Source: Petroclostridium sp. X23 (GTDB taxonomy: Bacteria; Bacillota; Clostridia; SK-Y3). Taken from it: a DNA stretch of 64,000 nucleotides. The translations under genes were made by a program, and so were the position numbers. The stretch is taken from contig NZ_CP124862.1 of the NCBI RefSeq assembly GCF_030013905.1, positions 3,661,051 through 3,725,050 on the forward strand. The letters are read 5' to 3'. Below, piece after piece: positions 1-10,360 of this stretch; positions within the stretch are counted from its first letter, which is position 1, and each line of letters opens with the position of its first letter. The notes under the pieces are model-generated. The model worked only from the letters and a program-made list of their open reading frames with translations, ran no database searches and was not told the origin of the DNA.

Positions 1-1
1 T

Positions 2-250
2 ATTTTTTCTACTGATAATAAGCCGGGAAGCTTGTATAGAGTTCTTCAGATTCTTAACCTTTGGGATATTAACATGACGCGTATTGAATCGAGGCCGGCG
101 AAAAACAGTTTAGGAAGCTATATCTTTTTTGTAGATATAGAGGGGAACTGGCAGCAGTCGGATGTTAGAGATGCTTTAACAATGATAAGAAGAAAAACTT
201 CATTTTTCAAGATGCTGGGTTCCTATGCGGTAGAGAGTTATGATTGCTAA
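2..250 (+). CDS. pheA: Prephenate dehydratase, C-terminal ACT-domain part (5' end outside window)
   Basis: Partial gene read in the frame that ends at TAA 248-250; its start lies before the window. The 82 visible residues form a phenylalanine-binding ACT domain of the prephenate dehydratase type: NKPGSLYRVL near the start and the ESRPAK...GSYIFFVDIEG block that in this family lines the allosteric phenylalanine pocket. The enzyme converts prephenate to phenylpyruvate in phenylalanine synthesis and is feedback-inhibited through this domain. The catalytic domain is not visible, so a bifunctional chorismate mutase fusion cannot be excluded. Confidence 0.88.
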   Translation: MFSTDNKPGSLYRVLQILNLWDINMTRIESRPAKNSLGSYIFFVDIEGNWQQSDVRDALTMIRRKTSFFKMLGSYAVESYDC

Positions 251-307
251 TTGTCCTATTGGATGATATAATATACTATGGTTTAAAATAGCAAAGAGGT
301 GAAGATA

Positions 308-664
308 ATGTCTCTTTTCGATAGGGATCTTGATATAACCCGAAATATTAAAATGATTGAGTGGCTTAAGAGTGAACTCTTAACAGATATTGCGGCGCTT
401 TTTAAAGCATTGATGAATGGAATGAAAGATGATGCGCAGGATATCCTGGCAGAAACAATATCCAATCTCATTGTGATATGTTACTTGCTGGGGAAAAGAC
501 TGGGTATCAGTTATCATATGATTGATTTGAAGATGGAAGATAAGTTAAGGTTGGGCATTATTGAAGGCCATGAGCTAGAGAAATCTTATAAAGATTTGTC
601 TGAGTTATCAAAGCATTTGAATTCAACTAGAGATAAAAATAGGAGCAGCCACTTCTACAAGTAA
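308..664 (+). CDS. MazG-like family protein
   Basis: A 118-residue, mostly helical, charged protein resembling the small MazG-like proteins of Clostridia, which are related to all-alpha NTP pyrophosphatases. The acidic helix with DDAQDILAETISNLIVI resembles the E-x-x-D-x-x region that binds magnesium in MazG relatives, but I cannot confirm a full catalytic set. A GTG at 299 opens the same frame, but it lies inside the ribosome-binding sequence AGAGGTGA, so the ATG at 308 is preferred. It sits 57 bp after pheA and 48 bp before yybS. A role in nucleotide house-cleaning is inferred from family only. Confidence 0.65.
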   Translation: MSLFDRDLDITRNIKMIEWLKSELLTDIAALFKALMNGMKDDAQDILAETISNLIVICYLLGKRLGISYHMIDLKMEDKLRLGIIEGHELEKSYKDLSELSKHLNSTRDKNRSSHFYK

Positions 665-712
665 CTAAGAACAGCTTTTAGCTAGTCAGAAAGGATAAGA
701 GGAGTTCTTGAA

Positions 713-1699
713 ATGAATAATCGTCTGAATACAAAAAGTATGCTGGAAGCTGCATATCTGTCTGCAATGACAGTCTTTTTTGCGGTAGTAGGGTTTTATT
801 TGCCGGCTTTTATGGCTTTTGCCATTTTTTTAAGTACGGTGCCACTGGTAATATTAGTCGTTAGGACCAATGAAAAGATAGCTTTATTAGCAGCATTCAT
901 ATCATATTTTTTGATTATTATGTTTACTGGAGAAATCATTGTTGCAACTACGACATGGATGAGTTTTTCCTTTTCAGGTCTGGCATTAGGGTACGGTATG
1001 AAACGGAGATGGAATTTTCAAAAGCTGCTAATTACTTCATCCGGTGCGTACCTTTTTTCATTATTACTCATTATAGTACTCATTAATCATCTTGCAGGGG
1101 TGAACCAGATTGATATACTGGTGAATGAATATCTAAGTACAATGGATAGAAGTATGGAACAAATGAATAATGTAATGGGAAATGTACAGATACCTTCAGA
1201 CAAGCTGGCGGTTATTAAAGATACGGTAACGTATTTGGTGCCGGGATTCCTTATAATTTCATCTGCCGTATTCGGGTTTATATCTTTGTTTCTATCCAAG
1301 ATGGTAGTATGCCGCATTGGTTATGATTATAAATATTTGCCTGCTTTTTCTGAATTGAAGGTGAGCAGGGTCACAACAGGGGTTTTTACAATCTCCTTTT
1401 TACTATTTATGTTCTCCGACCAGACGATTTTTTCAGCTGCCATTGCCAATATTGCACTGATATTATCTGTAATATTAATGGTGTGCGGTATTTCGGTAAT
1501 GGATTATTTTGTAAAAAAGGCAGGTATTCCCGGCATTGTAAGGGTTATAATATACATCATAGGTTTCTCCATCACTACCGTATTGGCTCTGATCATACCA
1601 GTCTTGCATCCTTTTTATATTTTGATTGTATTGACTTTAGTGGACAGCGCCCTTGATTTAAGAAAGCTTAGTCATAAGGGAGAGAATCATGGACAATAA
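713..1699 (+). CDS. yybS: YybS family membrane protein (DUF2232)
   Basis: A 328-residue polytopic membrane protein with about eight hydrophobic segments, starting with one around residues 15-45 and ending with a pair near residues 235-320. Sequence character and position directly before gdpP match the YybS/DUF2232 family of Firmicutes, whose members resemble small-molecule uptake membrane subunits; the substrate is unknown. The ATG at 713 follows a GAGG-containing ribosome site. Its end overlaps gdpP by 11 bp, so the two are very probably co-transcribed and translationally coupled. B. subtilis has the same order yybS-yybT-rplI. Confidence 0.8.
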   Translation: MNNRLNTKSMLEAAYLSAMTVFFAVVGFYLPAFMAFAIFLSTVPLVILVVRTNEKIALLAAFISYFLIIMFTGEIIVATTTWMSFSFSGLALGYGMKRRWNFQKLLITSSGAYLFSLLLIIVLINHLAGVNQIDILVNEYLSTMDRSMEQMNNVMGNVQIPSDKLAVIKDTVTYLVPGFLIISSAVFGFISLFLSKMVVCRIGYDYKYLPAFSELKVSRVTTGVFTISFLLFMFSDQTIFSAAIANIALILSVILMVCGISVMDYFVKKAGIPGIVRVIIYIIGFSITTVLALIIPVLHPFYILIVLTLVDSALDLRKLSHKGENHGQ

Positions 1700-3695
1700 A
1701 AAGTTTTATAGAATATTGATTCCTGGTGTAAGTCTTTATTTATGGATAATATTTATCTCTATTTTCATTATGGCGTTTTATGGTCATTGGATTGAAGCAG
1801 TCTTTGGAATTATAATTTTTTGTTATTTACTATATTACAACGCAAGAAGTAAAAGCCTGAAAACAAAGGAAATTACGAAGTATATTGAAAATCTTACATT
1901 CCATGTAGATTCCGCCACAAAAGATACATTGCTGCACTTTCCGCTGCCGATGGTGGTACTGCATTTAAACGGTATCATTACATGGTACAACCCTAAGTTT
2001 GGCGATATATTTAAGGGGCAGGAACTTTTTGAGAAGCCTATACAGCATTTTGTGAAAGACCTTCAGGTAGCAGCATTAATAGAGAACGAGAGCAACATTT
2101 CATTGAACTTGTCGTATGATGACAGATATTATCATATTGTTGGAAATGTTGTAAAAATAGATTCGGCACCGGAATCCAATTACATGATTGTGCTGTATTG
2201 GATTGACAATACTGAGCTGAAAACACTGGAAAGCAAATATAAAGATGAAAAAAACATCGAAAGTATTATCATGATTGATAATTATGATGAAGTGATGCAA
2301 AATACCGATGATGGCAACAGACCTCAAGTTTTAGCTGAAATTGACAAGAGATTGACGACTTGGGTTTCGTTTACCAATGGGGTGATTAAAAAGTTTGAAA
2401 GAGATAAATACATTTTTATATTTGAGAAGAAATATTTATTCAAATTTGAAGAAAAAAAGTTTGATATTTTAGACAGTATCCGGGAAATCAATATCGGGAA
2501 TAAGATTCCGGTGACTTTGAGTATAGGGATTGGATTGAATGGAGAGACCATACTGGAAAATGATACTTATGCGAGAGCTGCTATTGATATTGCCCTTGGA
2601 AGAGGCGGAGACCAAGTTGTTATAAAAGATAGAGATGTTTTGAAGTTCTACGGAGGGAAGACCAAGGAACTGGAAAAACGCACAAAGGTCAAGGCAAGGG
2701 TGATGGCCTATGCACTGAGAGAGTTAATTGCTCAGGCTGATCAAATTATGATTATGGGGCATCAAAATGGCGATATCGATTCGGTAGGTGCGTCTATAGG
2801 TTTATATAGAGGTGTAAAGTATAGAGGTAAGAATGCTTTTATCGTGTTGAATTCGTTTAATCCTACCGTCAGCAACTTACTGCTGAGACTGGAGAAAATT
2901 GAAGAATATAACGATGTGTTTATATCTAAAAATCAAGCAATGGATATGGTGAGTGATAAAACGTTGGTGATCGTGGTAGATACGCATCGAACCAGTTTCA
3001 CCGAGTGCCCCGAATTACTAAAGGAAACCCATCATGTGGTAGTTATCGATCATCACCGTAGAGGAGCAGAGTTTATTGAAAATGCGGTATTGACATATCA
3101 TGAGCCCTATGCTTCTTCTACCTGTGAGATGATTACTGAAATACTTCAGTATATAGATGAAAAAGTAAAACTGAATACGGTTGAAGCTGAAGCCCTTTAT
3201 GCCGGTATAGCTGTCGATACAAAGAACTTTTCCTTTAAGACAGGGGTAAGGACATTTGAGGCCGCTTCATACCTTAGGAGGATGGGGGTGGATACTACTT
3301 CGGTGAAACAATTATTTCAGAACGACTTGGATACGTTTGTTGCAAGAGCAAATACAGTAAAAGCAGCAGAGATATTTCACAGTAATCTTGCCATTTCCGT
3401 ATGTCCTGAAAATACCAAGAATGCACAGCTAATTATTGCCCAGGCTGCCGATGAGTTGTTAAATATAACCGGGATTACCGCTTCTTTTGTCATGTGCAAT
3501 GTAAATGGAGAGACAATTATCAGCGGAAGGTCGCTAGGAGACATTAATGTACAGGTCATTCTTGAGAAACTTGGAGGTGGGGGACACTTGACAGTCGCAG
3601 GGGCGCAGCTTCCCGGTATTTCAGTGGAAGAAGCCCGTATCCAACTCAAGACAGCGATTGAACAATACTATGATGATCTGAGCGAGAAAAGTTGA
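1689..3695 (+). CDS. gdpP: Cyclic-di-AMP phosphodiesterase GdpP
   Basis: A 668-residue protein with the complete GdpP (YybT) layout: two N-terminal membrane helices (about residues 10-55), a PAS-like domain (about 80-175), a degenerate GGDEF domain (about 180-315), a DHH phosphoesterase domain (about 345-500) and a DHHA1 domain ending with [12 protein letters not shown]. Visible metal-site motifs are [17 protein letters not shown] and VIDHHRRG, so the hydrolase looks intact. The family cleaves c-di-AMP to pApA and so controls potassium and osmolyte balance and wall stress. The degenerate GGDEF has no GGDEF signature and in B. subtilis acts as a weak ATPase. Overlap with yybS suggests one operon; rplI follows after a repeat-filled gap. 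Confidence 0.95.
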   Translation: MDNKKFYRILIPGVSLYLWIIFISIFIMAFYGHWIEAVFGIIIFCYLLYYNARSKSLKTKEITKYIENLTFHVDSATKDTLLHFPLPMVVLHLNGIITWYNPKFGDIFKGQELFEKPIQHFVKDLQVAALIENESNISLNLSYDDRYYHIVGNVVKIDSAPESNYMIVLYWIDNTELKTLESKYKDEKNIESIIMIDNYDEVMQNTDDGNRPQVLAEIDKRLTTWVSFTNGVIKKFERDKYIFIFEKKYLFKFEEKKFDILDSIREINIGNKIPVTLSIGIGLNGETILENDTYARAAIDIALGRGGDQVVIKDRDVLKFYGGKTKELEKRTKVKARVMAYALRELIAQADQIMIMGHQNGDIDSVGASIGLYRGVKYRGKNAFIVLNSFNPTVSNLLLRLEKIEEYNDVFISKNQAMDMVSDKTLVIVVDTHRTSFTECPELLKETHHVVVIDHHRRGAEFIENAVLTYHEPYASSTCEMITEILQYIDEKVKLNTVEAEALYAGIAVDTKNFSFKTGVRTFEAASYLRRMGVDTTSVKQLFQNDLDTFVARANTVKAAEIFHSNLAISVCPENTKNAQLIIAQAADELLNITGITASFVMCNVNGETIISGRSLGDINVQVILEKLGGGGHLTVAGAQLPGISVEEARIQLKTAIEQYYDDLSEKS

Positions 3696-3703
3696 TTTAC
3701 TTT

Positions 3704-3731
3704 AGTGGGGAGTGAGGAGTGGATAGTGGGG
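3704..3731. repeat. Heptamer tract, AGTGGGG family
   Basis: Four consecutive 7-bp units (AGTGGGG, AGTGAGG, AGTGGAT, AGTGGGG), 8 bp after the gdpP stop. The same 28 bp recur exactly at 4393-4420. Confidence 0.85.
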
Positions 3732-3780
3732 ACAAGAATCCTATCCACATATTTAGTTTCCAAACCATTAAGCGCGTTCC

Positions 3781-3858
3781 TGTAGGGGCGGACGACTCTG
3801 TCCGCCCGTGGACTCTGAAAGTTATCGATTCGGGCGGACAGGGTCGTCCGCCCCTACA
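3781..3858. repeat. Paired GC-rich hairpin elements in inverted orientation
   Basis: Left copy 3781-3808 and right copy 3831-3858 are near-perfect reverse complements (TGTAGGGGCGGACGAC... and ...GTCGTCCGCCCCTACA), separated by 22 bp. Each copy also folds by itself (GGGCGGAC/GTCCGCCC). Related copies occur at 6050, 10311, 16626, 16690, 28564, 36806 and 52426. The open reading frame spanning this stretch is repeat-derived. Confidence 0.85.
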
Positions 3859-3936
3859 GAACATATTTAAGGCAGTAGATTACTGTTTTTATAAACTATA
3901 ATTGAAATTAATAAGTACCATAGGAGGGATTTATAT

Positions 3937-4386
3937 ATGAAAGTAATATTACAAGCAGATGTAAAAGGGCAAGGAAAAAAAGGGGATTTAGTAAATGTTA
4001 GCGATGGGTACGCTAGAAATTTCTTATTTCCGAAAGGCTTGGCCATTGAGGCAAACAAAGCGAATATGAATGTACTCGAAAGTCAAAAGGCAGCACAAGC
4101 ATTTAAAAAGGAAAAAGAATTGGAAGCTGCTAAAAAGCTGGCTGAGAAGCTATCAAAAGTTACTGTTACAATAAAGGCAAAAGCCGGGGAACATGGCAAA
4201 CTGTTTGGCTCCATTACCAGCAAAGATGTTGCCGACAAATTGAAAGAACAGCATAAAATTGATATTGACAAAAGAAAAATAAATCTTCCGGAAGCTATTA
4301 AGGCACTAGGCGCAATGGATGTGGAAGTTAAAGTTTATCCTGAAGTGAGTGCGAAGATTAAAGTAAGTGTTGTAGAAGAAAAATAA
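3937..4386 (+). CDS. rplI: 50S ribosomal protein L9
   Basis: A 149-residue protein matching bacterial L9 along its whole length: N-terminal RNA-binding domain with [20 protein letters not shown] (about residues 9-28) and FPKGLA, a long central helix rich in Lys, Glu and Ala, and the C-terminal domain with GKLFGSIT. L9 binds 23S rRNA near the L1 stalk and helps keep reading frame. The ATG at 3937 has a clear GGAGGG site 7-8 bp upstream. Placement between gdpP and dnaB matches B. subtilis, although repeats now separate the genes. Confidence 0.97.
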   Translation: MKVILQADVKGQGKKGDLVNVSDGYARNFLFPKGLAIEANKANMNVLESQKAAQAFKKEKELEAAKKLAEKLSKVTVTIKAKAGEHGKLFGSITSKDVADKLKEQHKIDIDKRKINLPEAIKALGAMDVEVKVYPEVSAKIKVSVVEEK

Positions 4387-4392
4387 ATATTT

Positions 4393-4420
4393 AGTGGGGA
4401 GTGAGGAGTGGATAGTGGGG
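4393..4420. repeat. Heptamer tract, AGTGGGG family
   Basis: Four exact 7-bp units beginning 6 bp after the rplI stop, identical to 3704-3731. Two weaker units follow at 4504-4517 in the same orientation. Confidence 0.85.
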
Positions 4421-4542
4421 AGATGCGCTTCATATGACTTACTCTGAACACTAAAAGCTTTTAGTTTGTATGTGTTATCATAAGTATTTTAAGTAAAAAT
4501 TTTAGTGGAGAGTGATAGCGAAGGAAGTGGGACGAAATTGCT

Positions 4543-4570
4543 CCCCACTCCTCACTGTCCACTCCCCACT
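4543..4570. repeat. Heptamer tract, reverse orientation (CCCCACT family)
   Basis: Four 7-bp units (CCCCACT, CCTCACT, GTCCACT, CCCCACT), the reverse complement of the 4393 tract, ending 16 bp before the dnaB start. Together they flank the rplI-dnaB gap as an inverted pair. Confidence 0.85.
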
Positions 4571-4586
4571 TACATGGAGTGTAATT

Positions 4587-5921
4587 ATGGATATACCATT
4601 GGGGCGCGTTCCGCCTTTTAGTTTGGAAGCTGAACAATCCGTACTAGGTGCAATGCTATTAGATAAAGAAGCTATTTCAACAGTTACAGAAATAATAAAA
4701 AGTGACGATTTCTACAGAGACGACCATAAAGAGATCTTTGAATCAATGATGGATCTTTTTGATAGGAATGAGCCTGTAGACTTGATTACGCTTACTGAGC
4801 AATTAAAGCTAAGAGACTCTTTGGAGGCCGTAGGTGGAATAGAATATATGGCTGCTATCGCCACTTCCATACCTACTACAGCCAATGTAAAATACTATGC
4901 GAGAATTGTAGAAGAAAAATCAATATTGAGAAAACTGATTAAAGCCTCTACTGATATTGCGGGGATGAGTTATGAAGCGAATGAAGAAGTAACTTTTATC
5001 ATGGACCAAGCGGAGAAAAAGATTTTTGATATTCTTCAAAAGAGGACAAATCAAGGGTTTTCACCCATAAAAGACGTTTTGATTGATAGCTTTGATAAGC
5101 TGGAAGAGTTATTCAAAAATAAAGGAAAGATTGTGGGCATACCGACAGGGTTTACTGATCTTGATCGTAAAACTTCAGGTTTGCATCCGTCTGATCTTAT
5201 TTTAATCGCGGCACGTCCCGCAATGGGGAAGACAAGCTTTGTGTTGAATATCGCTCAATATGCTGCGCTGCATGCAAATGTACCGGTAGCGGTCTTTAGT
5301 CTTGAAATGTCTAAAGAACAGCTGGTAAATAGAATGCTTTGGTCGGAAGCGTTAATTGACAGTCAAAAGATAAGAACCGGTGAGCTGCAGGATGAGGACT
5401 GGCCAAAGCTGGCAAGGGTGATTGGGCCGCTTTCGGAAGCGCCGATTTTTATTGATGATACCCCGGGAATATCTGTTGCTGAAATGCGTGCAAAATGCAG
5501 ACGTTTAAAACTGGAGAAAGATTTGGGCTTAATCGTAATAGATTACCTTCAATTGATGCAGGGAAGAGGAAGAACCGATAACCGTCAGCAGGAAATCTCT
5601 GAAATATCCAGATCGCTGAAGATCCTAGCAAAAGAGCTCAATGTCCCGGTCATCACGTTATCGCAGCTAAGCCGTGCACCTGAAACAAGGGCGGATCACA
5701 GGCCCATTCTTAGTGATTTAAGAGAATCCGGTGCCATTGAGCAGGACGCGGATATCGTAATGTTTTTATACAGGGATGATTATTATAATCCTGACACGGA
5801 TAAGCAAAATATAGCTGAATGTATATTGGCAAAGCACAGAAACGGGTCTACAGGGACAGTAGAATTAGTTTGGTTGGGGCAGTATACCAAGTTTGCCAAC
5901 CTGGATAGAGCACACCAGTGA
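4587..5921 (+). CDS. dnaB: Replicative DNA helicase DnaB
   Basis: A 444-residue hexameric helicase that unwinds DNA at the replication fork (DnaC in B. subtilis naming). The N-terminal domain begins MDIPLGRVPPFSLEAEQSVLG; the RecA-like C-terminal domain has the Walker A segment ARPAMGKTSF near residue 209, the Walker B segment VIDYLQLM and the LSQLSR and SDLRESGAIEQDADIV blocks. An in-frame GTG at 4512 would add 25 residues, but these are coded by heptamer repeat sequence; the ATG at 4587 with TGGAGTG upstream gives the family-typical start. No intein interrupts the P-loop. Confidence 0.97.
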   Translation: MDIPLGRVPPFSLEAEQSVLGAMLLDKEAISTVTEIIKSDDFYRDDHKEIFESMMDLFDRNEPVDLITLTEQLKLRDSLEAVGGIEYMAAIATSIPTTANVKYYARIVEEKSILRKLIKASTDIAGMSYEANEEVTFIMDQAEKKIFDILQKRTNQGFSPIKDVLIDSFDKLEELFKNKGKIVGIPTGFTDLDRKTSGLHPSDLILIAARPAMGKTSFVLNIAQYAALHANVPVAVFSLEMSKEQLVNRMLWSEALIDSQKIRTGELQDEDWPKLARVIGPLSEAPIFIDDTPGISVAEMRAKCRRLKLEKDLGLIVIDYLQLMQGRGRTDNRQQEISEISRSLKILAKELNVPVITLSQLSRAPETRADHRPILSDLRESGAIEQDADIVMFLYRDDYYNPDTDKQNIAECILAKHRNGSTGTVELVWLGQYTKFANLDRAHQ

Positions 5922-5927
5922 TAAAAG

Positions 5928-5957
5928 ATGTACAATGGACAATGTACAATGGACAAT
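5928..5957. repeat. Heptamer tract, ATGTACA/ATGGACA family
   Basis: Four 7-bp units alternating ATGTACA and ATGGACA, starting 6 bp after the dnaB stop. Confidence 0.85.
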
Positions 5958-6049
5958 TTTTTGTGCTTATGAGGATTGTTAAATGGTAAAATAGGATGAT
6001 ATTTCTCAACTTTTGAACTATCTTTAGCCAATATCCTAGCATGTAGTAT

Positions 6050-6077
6050 TGTAGGGGCGGACGACCCTGTCCGCCCG
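6050..6077. repeat. GC-rich hairpin element
   Basis: Single copy of the TGTAGGGGCGGACGACC family, stem GGGCGGAC/GTCCGCCC with a 6-nt loop; differs from 3781-3808 by one loop base. Confidence 0.8.
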
Positions 6078-6202
6078 ATATATTATTGCGTTATCCGCGG
6101 GTAAATATAGAATCTGCGCCTACCAATACTCGATGAATAGCGTACCATATCACTTGGGAAACTATAAAGTTATTACCTGCAAGAATTTAGGACTTTAAAA
6201 AT

Positions 6203-6252
6203 TGTACATTGTCCATTGTACATTGTACATTTATACGAAGTTCATTGTACAT
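6203..6252. repeat. Heptamer tract, reverse orientation (TGTACAT/TGTCCAT)
   Basis: Four consecutive units at 6203-6230 and one more at 6246-6252, reverse complement of the 5928 tract, ending 23 bp before tilS. Confidence 0.85.
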
Positions 6253-6275
6253 TATATTGAGAGGGAATACGAATA

Positions 6276-7688
6276 GTGACAAGCATAATCAATATTATTA
6301 AGGGTACAATTGAAAAATACAACATGTTTAAGCCGGGAGACGGAGTGGTGGTTGGTGTATCCGGCGGCCCCGATTCGGTATGCCTGCTTCATGTGCTTAA
6401 CGAGATTAAAGATGAGTATGACATAAGATTATATGCTGCGCACATTAATCACCGGTTGAGGGGGCAAGATGCGGAAGAGGATGCGTTGTATGTAAAGCAA
6501 TTGTGTGATATGCTGAGAATTCCTTTTTTTATTAATACTGAAGATATAAAACGAATATCGAAAGAAAAAGGCATTTCAGAGGAAGCTGCCGGACGTGAAG
6601 TGAGGTATGCGTTTTTTTTTGAGTTAGCCCGTCAAAAAGGAGCTCAAAAAATCGCGGTTGCTCATCATTTGAATGATCAAGCTGAGACCGTATTAATGCG
6701 ATTTATAAGAGGGGCCGGTTTGGAAGGACTGGCGGGCATAAAGCCGCATCGTCAAGATGGGGTGGTCAGGCCGCTGCTGGAGATATCCAGAGAACAGGTA
6801 GAAGAATACTGCATCCAACATGATCTGCGTCCTCGTTTGGATGAAACCAATCTTGAAGCGGTTTATACAAGAAATAAGTTAAGGCTTGATTTAATACCAC
6901 GGATTATAAAAGATTATAATCCGAATTTCATTCAGACCGCTGTTCAAAATGCAAAACTAATAGCTGAAGATCATCAGTTTATTGAAGAATATATTGACGG
7001 GATAATAAGCGAAAAAATAAGAAAGGATAAAAGAGGCGTTTTTATTTCTATTAATTTTTTAACCGCACAACATGCTGCCATACAAAAGAGAATCATTAGA
7101 AGAGCGATACATGCTTTTAATGGGAATACAGCTAATATCGAATACCGGCATATAGAAGAAATAGTGCAAATGCTTAAGGATTCAGCCGCTCAAAGGGTTA
7201 CAGGTAAAGCGGCAGATCTTCCGGGGCATATAAGAGTGGAAGTAGTTTATGATGCACTGTATGTGACGGATAAAACAAAGAAAAAAGAACAGCGGGATTT
7301 TAATTATCTGCTGCAAATCGATGAGCCGATACTCATTAGAGAAGTAAATATGATTGCTGTCGCCCGTGTAGTAGATACAGAGCAGCTTGAGGGTATAGAA
7401 TTTAACCGTTTTACAAAAGCTTTTGATTATAATAGCATAAAAGAGGAAATATATATAAGGAATAGACTGCCGGGAGATACGTTTATGCCTTCAGGAATGA
7501 AGGGCACAAAAAAACTTAAGGATTTTTTTATAGATTTAAAAGTACCGAAATACAAAAGAGATACAGTTCCTTTAGTGGTTGCCGGGCATGATATCATATG
7601 GGTTGCAGGATATAGAGTGAGTGAAAAGTTTAAGTGCGCCAGCGAGTCAAAAAAGGTACTTATCATAGAACTTCAGGAGGTAAAGTAA
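6276..7688 (+). CDS. tilS: tRNA(Ile)-lysidine synthase
   Basis: A 470-residue enzyme that converts the wobble C34 of tRNA-Ile(CAU) to lysidine with ATP and lysine, changing both codon reading and charging. The N-type ATP pyrophosphatase loop SGGPDS is at residues 29-34, followed by HINHRLRG and HHLNDQAETVLMR; the C-terminal TilS domain (about residues 385-465) carries RLPGDTFMP and KKLKDFFIDLKVP. The start is a GTG with GAGGGA about 10 bp upstream. The stop codon touches the ATG of hpt, so the two are coupled; tilS-hpt-ftsH is a common Firmicutes order. Confidence 0.96.
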   Translation: MTSIINIIKGTIEKYNMFKPGDGVVVGVSGGPDSVCLLHVLNEIKDEYDIRLYAAHINHRLRGQDAEEDALYVKQLCDMLRIPFFINTEDIKRISKEKGISEEAAGREVRYAFFFELARQKGAQKIAVAHHLNDQAETVLMRFIRGAGLEGLAGIKPHRQDGVVRPLLEISREQVEEYCIQHDLRPRLDETNLEAVYTRNKLRLDLIPRIIKDYNPNFIQTAVQNAKLIAEDHQFIEEYIDGIISEKIRKDKRGVFISINFLTAQHAAIQKRIIRRAIHAFNGNTANIEYRHIEEIVQMLKDSAAQRVTGKAADLPGHIRVEVVYDALYVTDKTKKKEQRDFNYLLQIDEPILIREVNMIAVARVVDTEQLEGIEFNRFTKAFDYNSIKEEIYIRNRLPGDTFMPSGMKGTKKLKDFFIDLKVPKYKRDTVPLVVAGHDIIWVAGYRVSEKFKCASESKKVLIIELQEVK

Positions 7689-8234
7689 ATGATAGAGGAT
7701 ATTGCAAAGGTACTGATAACAAAGGAGCAGCTGCTGGAAAAGACACAAGAGATGGGTAAAATAATAAGTGAAGACTATAAAGGGAAAAATTTAATGGTTC
7801 TGTGCGTTTTGAAAGGCGGAGTCATGTTTACAACTGACTTGATCAAAGAAATAGCTGTTCCCGTTGAATTGGATTTTATGGCAATTTCGAGCTATGGAGC
7901 CTCTACATCAACATCAGGTGTTGTCAGAATCTTAAAAGATCTTGAAACAGATATACAAGGAAAGGACATACTAATTGTAGAAGATATTATTGATAGTGGA
8001 TTGACATTAAAGTATTTAAAGGAACTGTTGATTTCAAGAGGACCTGGAAGTGTAAAGATTTGTACAATTTTAAATAAACCGGCCCGCAGAAAAGTGGATG
8101 TGCATGTAGATTACAAAGGATTCGACATCCCTGATGAATTTGTGGTAGGTTATGGGTTGGATTATGCTGAAAAATACAGGAATCTGCCATTTGTAGGGGT
8201 ATTAAAACCGGAAGTATACATGCAGAAAGATTGA
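7689..8234 (+). CDS. hpt: Hypoxanthine phosphoribosyltransferase
   Basis: A 181-residue purine salvage enzyme joining hypoxanthine (and usually guanine) to PRPP to give IMP or GMP. The PRPP-binding loop is visible as [14 protein letters not shown], and the flexible-loop [11 protein letters not shown] and the base-binding [15 protein letters not shown] segments match the family. Starts directly at the tilS stop, with AGGAGG inside the end of tilS as ribosome site. About 150 bp separate it from ftsH. Confidence 0.96.
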   Translation: MIEDIAKVLITKEQLLEKTQEMGKIISEDYKGKNLMVLCVLKGGVMFTTDLIKEIAVPVELDFMAISSYGASTSTSGVVRILKDLETDIQGKDILIVEDIIDSGLTLKYLKELLISRGPGSVKICTILNKPARRKVDVHVDYKGFDIPDEFVVGYGLDYAEKYRNLPFVGVLKPEVYMQKD

Positions 8235-8382
8235 GTAAAATAATAAATTGTAAACAAATTTTGAATAATAAAAACCGGTTGGTAAAATTAGTTGTTTTTT
8301 TTAAATGTTTGTGTTAATATATTATAACATATGACTATTACATATGACCGCATAGTAGCAGTGGTTCTGAGGAGGGAGTTTA

Positions 8383-10245
8383 TTGAAGAAATACTTCAAG
8401 GGCATTAGTTTCTATATATTACTTTTTGTAGTAATATTAATGATATTTACTTTATACAATTTGCCCAATAAAACCGAGCAGAAAGTGTACTCTGATCTGG
8501 TAAGGCTTATTCAGGCCGGACAGGTAAAAGAATTGGAAATCATAGATCGAAAAGTTATATCCACACAAAATGATGATACGAAAACGGAGATTACCATTCC
8601 TGACGTAGACACATTAAAAGAGGATGTAGGCGATGAGTGGCAAGCGCAAGTAGCTTCCGGAAAGCTTAAAGTAACTTTCCAGGAACCTCCGACCCCTCCG
8701 TGGTGGGTAACCATACTTCCTACGCTGGGATTAGTTGTGATCTTTATCCTGTTTTGGGTATTTTTCCTCCAACAGTCGCAAGGAGGCGGAGGAAGCAGGG
8801 TAATGTCTTTTGGGAAAAGCAGAGCCAAGCTGGCTACCGATGATAAGAAGAAAGTAACTTTTGATGATGTTGCCGGTGCTGACGAAGAGAAAGAAGAACT
8901 GAAAGAAATCGTAGAATTTTTAAAATCACCTAAGAAATTTATTGAATTGGGTGCCAGAATACCGAAAGGGGTATTGTTGGTAGGACCTCCGGGAACAGGT
9001 AAGACCTTGCTTGCCAAAGCGGTATCGGGAGAAGCAGGTGTTCCGTTCTTTAGTATAAGCGGTTCCGATTTTGTTGAAATGTTTGTTGGTGTCGGAGCTT
9101 CAAGGGTAAGAGATTTGTTTGAGCAAGCAAAGAAAAATGCCCCATGTATCGTATTCATTGATGAAATTGATGCGGTAGGCAGGCATAGAGGTGCCGGTCT
9201 GGGCGGAGGACATGACGAAAGAGAGCAGACACTGAATCAGCTCTTGGTTGAAATGGATGGATTCGGAATCAATGAAGGTGTTATTATTGTAGCTGCAACC
9301 AACCGTCCGGATATCCTTGATCCGGCGTTACTAAGACCGGGACGTTTTGATAGGCAGGTAGTTGTTGGAGTACCGGATGTAAAAGGCAGAGAAGAAATAT
9401 TAAAGGTACATTCCAAAGGCAAGCCGCTTGGCTCAGATATAGATTTATCTGTACTTGCGAAAACAACACCCGGATTTACCGGTGCGGATCTCGAAAACTT
9501 AATGAATGAAGCTGCATTGCTTGCGGCCAGACAGAATAAAAAGCAAATTAATATGACTGAATTAGAAGAAGCTATTATCAAAGTCATAGCCGGACCTGAG
9601 AAGAAAACCAGAGTGATTAGCGGTAAGGAGAAAAGACTCACTGCCTATCATGAAGCCGGGCATGCGGTTATTGCAAAGCTTCTTCCTACACAAGACCCTG
9701 TTCATCAGGTATCCATTATTCCTCGCGGAAGAGCAGGAGGGTACACCTTATCTCTTCCAAAAGAAGATAAGTACTATGTGTCAAAGCTGGAAATGATGGA
9801 AGATATCGTTGAGCTATTGGGAGGCCGTGTTGCTGAGAAACTTGTACTGGATGACATTAGCAGCGGAGCATCAAATGATATTCAAAGAGCTAGTAGTATC
9901 GCACGCAAAATGGTAACCAAGTATGGTATGAGTGACAAAATCGGTCCGATTACTTTCGGCTCTGAGCAGGATGAAGTATTTATCGGCAGGGATATGGTAC
10001 AGTCTCGAAACTATAGTGAACATGTTGCAGCAGAGATAGATGATGAGATCAGAATGATTATTGATAGTTCCTATAAAAAATGCGAGCAGCTTTTACTAGA
10101 TAATATCGACAAACTTCATAAAGTTGCCCAAGCCCTTCTTGAACAAGAAAAATTGGATGGACCGCAGTTTGAAGAAATATTTGAAGGTAAAGTTAAAGAG
10201 GAAACAGAAATACAGCAAGTTGAAGAAAATAACGAAGAAGAATAA
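8383..10245 (+). CDS. ftsH: ATP-dependent zinc metalloprotease FtsH
   Basis: A 620-residue membrane-bound AAA+ protease that degrades misfolded or regulatory membrane and cytosolic proteins. Two membrane helices (about residues 9-27 and 110-130) flank an external domain; the AAA module has Walker A GPPGTGKT near residues 202-209, Walker [12 protein letters not shown] and the second region of homology [18 protein letters not shown]. The zinc site HEAGH is at residues 423-427. The start is TTG with a strong GGAGGGAG site 3-10 bp upstream. The acidic tail (EEN...EE) is typical. A good terminator follows at once. Confidence 0.97.
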   Translation: MKKYFKGISFYILLFVVILMIFTLYNLPNKTEQKVYSDLVRLIQAGQVKELEIIDRKVISTQNDDTKTEITIPDVDTLKEDVGDEWQAQVASGKLKVTFQEPPTPPWWVTILPTLGLVVIFILFWVFFLQQSQGGGGSRVMSFGKSRAKLATDDKKKVTFDDVAGADEEKEELKEIVEFLKSPKKFIELGARIPKGVLLVGPPGTGKTLLAKAVSGEAGVPFFSISGSDFVEMFVGVGASRVRDLFEQAKKNAPCIVFIDEIDAVGRHRGAGLGGGHDEREQTLNQLLVEMDGFGINEGVIIVAATNRPDILDPALLRPGRFDRQVVVGVPDVKGREEILKVHSKGKPLGSDIDLSVLAKTTPGFTGADLENLMNEAALLAARQNKKQINMTELEEAIIKVIAGPEKKTRVISGKEKRLTAYHEAGHAVIAKLLPTQDPVHQVSIIPRGRAGGYTLSLPKEDKYYVSKLEMMEDIVELLGGRVAEKLVLDDISSGASNDIQRASSIARKMVTKYGMSDKIGPITFGSEQDEVFIGRDMVQSRNYSEHVAAEIDDEIRMIIDSSYKKCEQLLLDNIDKLHKVAQALLEQEKLDGPQFEEIFEGKVKEETEIQQVEENNEEE

Positions 10246-10247
10246 TA

Positions 10248-10284
10248 AAAAAAACCTGAGGTGCATGCACCTTAGGTTTTTTTT
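10248..10284 (+). terminator. Rho-independent terminator after ftsH
   Basis: Palindrome centred on AGGTGCATGCACCT, extended by CCTG/TAGG pairing and flanked by A-rich and eight-T runs. The A run on the left means it could also stop minus-strand transcription from the MFS gene. Confidence 0.85.
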
Positions 10285-10310
10285 ATAACATTAATAACGC
10301 AACAGTTGTC

Positions 10311-10336
10311 GTAGTGGCAGGTCTTGTGTCTGCCTA
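10311..10336. repeat. GC-rich hairpin element, CAG/CTG-stem variant
   Basis: GTAGTGGCAGGTCTTGTGTC followed by TGCC; stem GGCAG/CTGCC. Lies between the ends of two convergent genes. Confidence 0.65.
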
Positions 10337-10360
10337 AAATATATTTTCACTAGCCCATTG

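Larger units (their letters stand above)
5922..6275. other. Gene-free stretch dnaB-tilS
   Basis: This 354-bp gap holds an inverted pair of heptamer tracts (5928-5957 and 6203-6252) and one GC-rich hairpin (6050-6077). The rest is unremarkable AT-rich sequence with no supported gene. Confidence 0.7.

Noticed and set aside
3749..3869. Target-site duplication ACATATTTA around the paired hairpins
   Set aside because: The 9-bp direct repeat sits 24 bp away on one side and 2 bp on the other, so chance in AT-rich DNA is more likely.
3719..3901. Open frame of 60 codons after gdpP
   Set aside because: It runs through a heptamer tract and the paired GC-rich hairpins; no ribosome site and no protein-like pattern.
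8511..9158. Long antisense open frame over ftsH
   Set aside because: Mirrors a strongly conserved gene; low-complexity Ser/Pro/Phe composition typical of antisense shadows.
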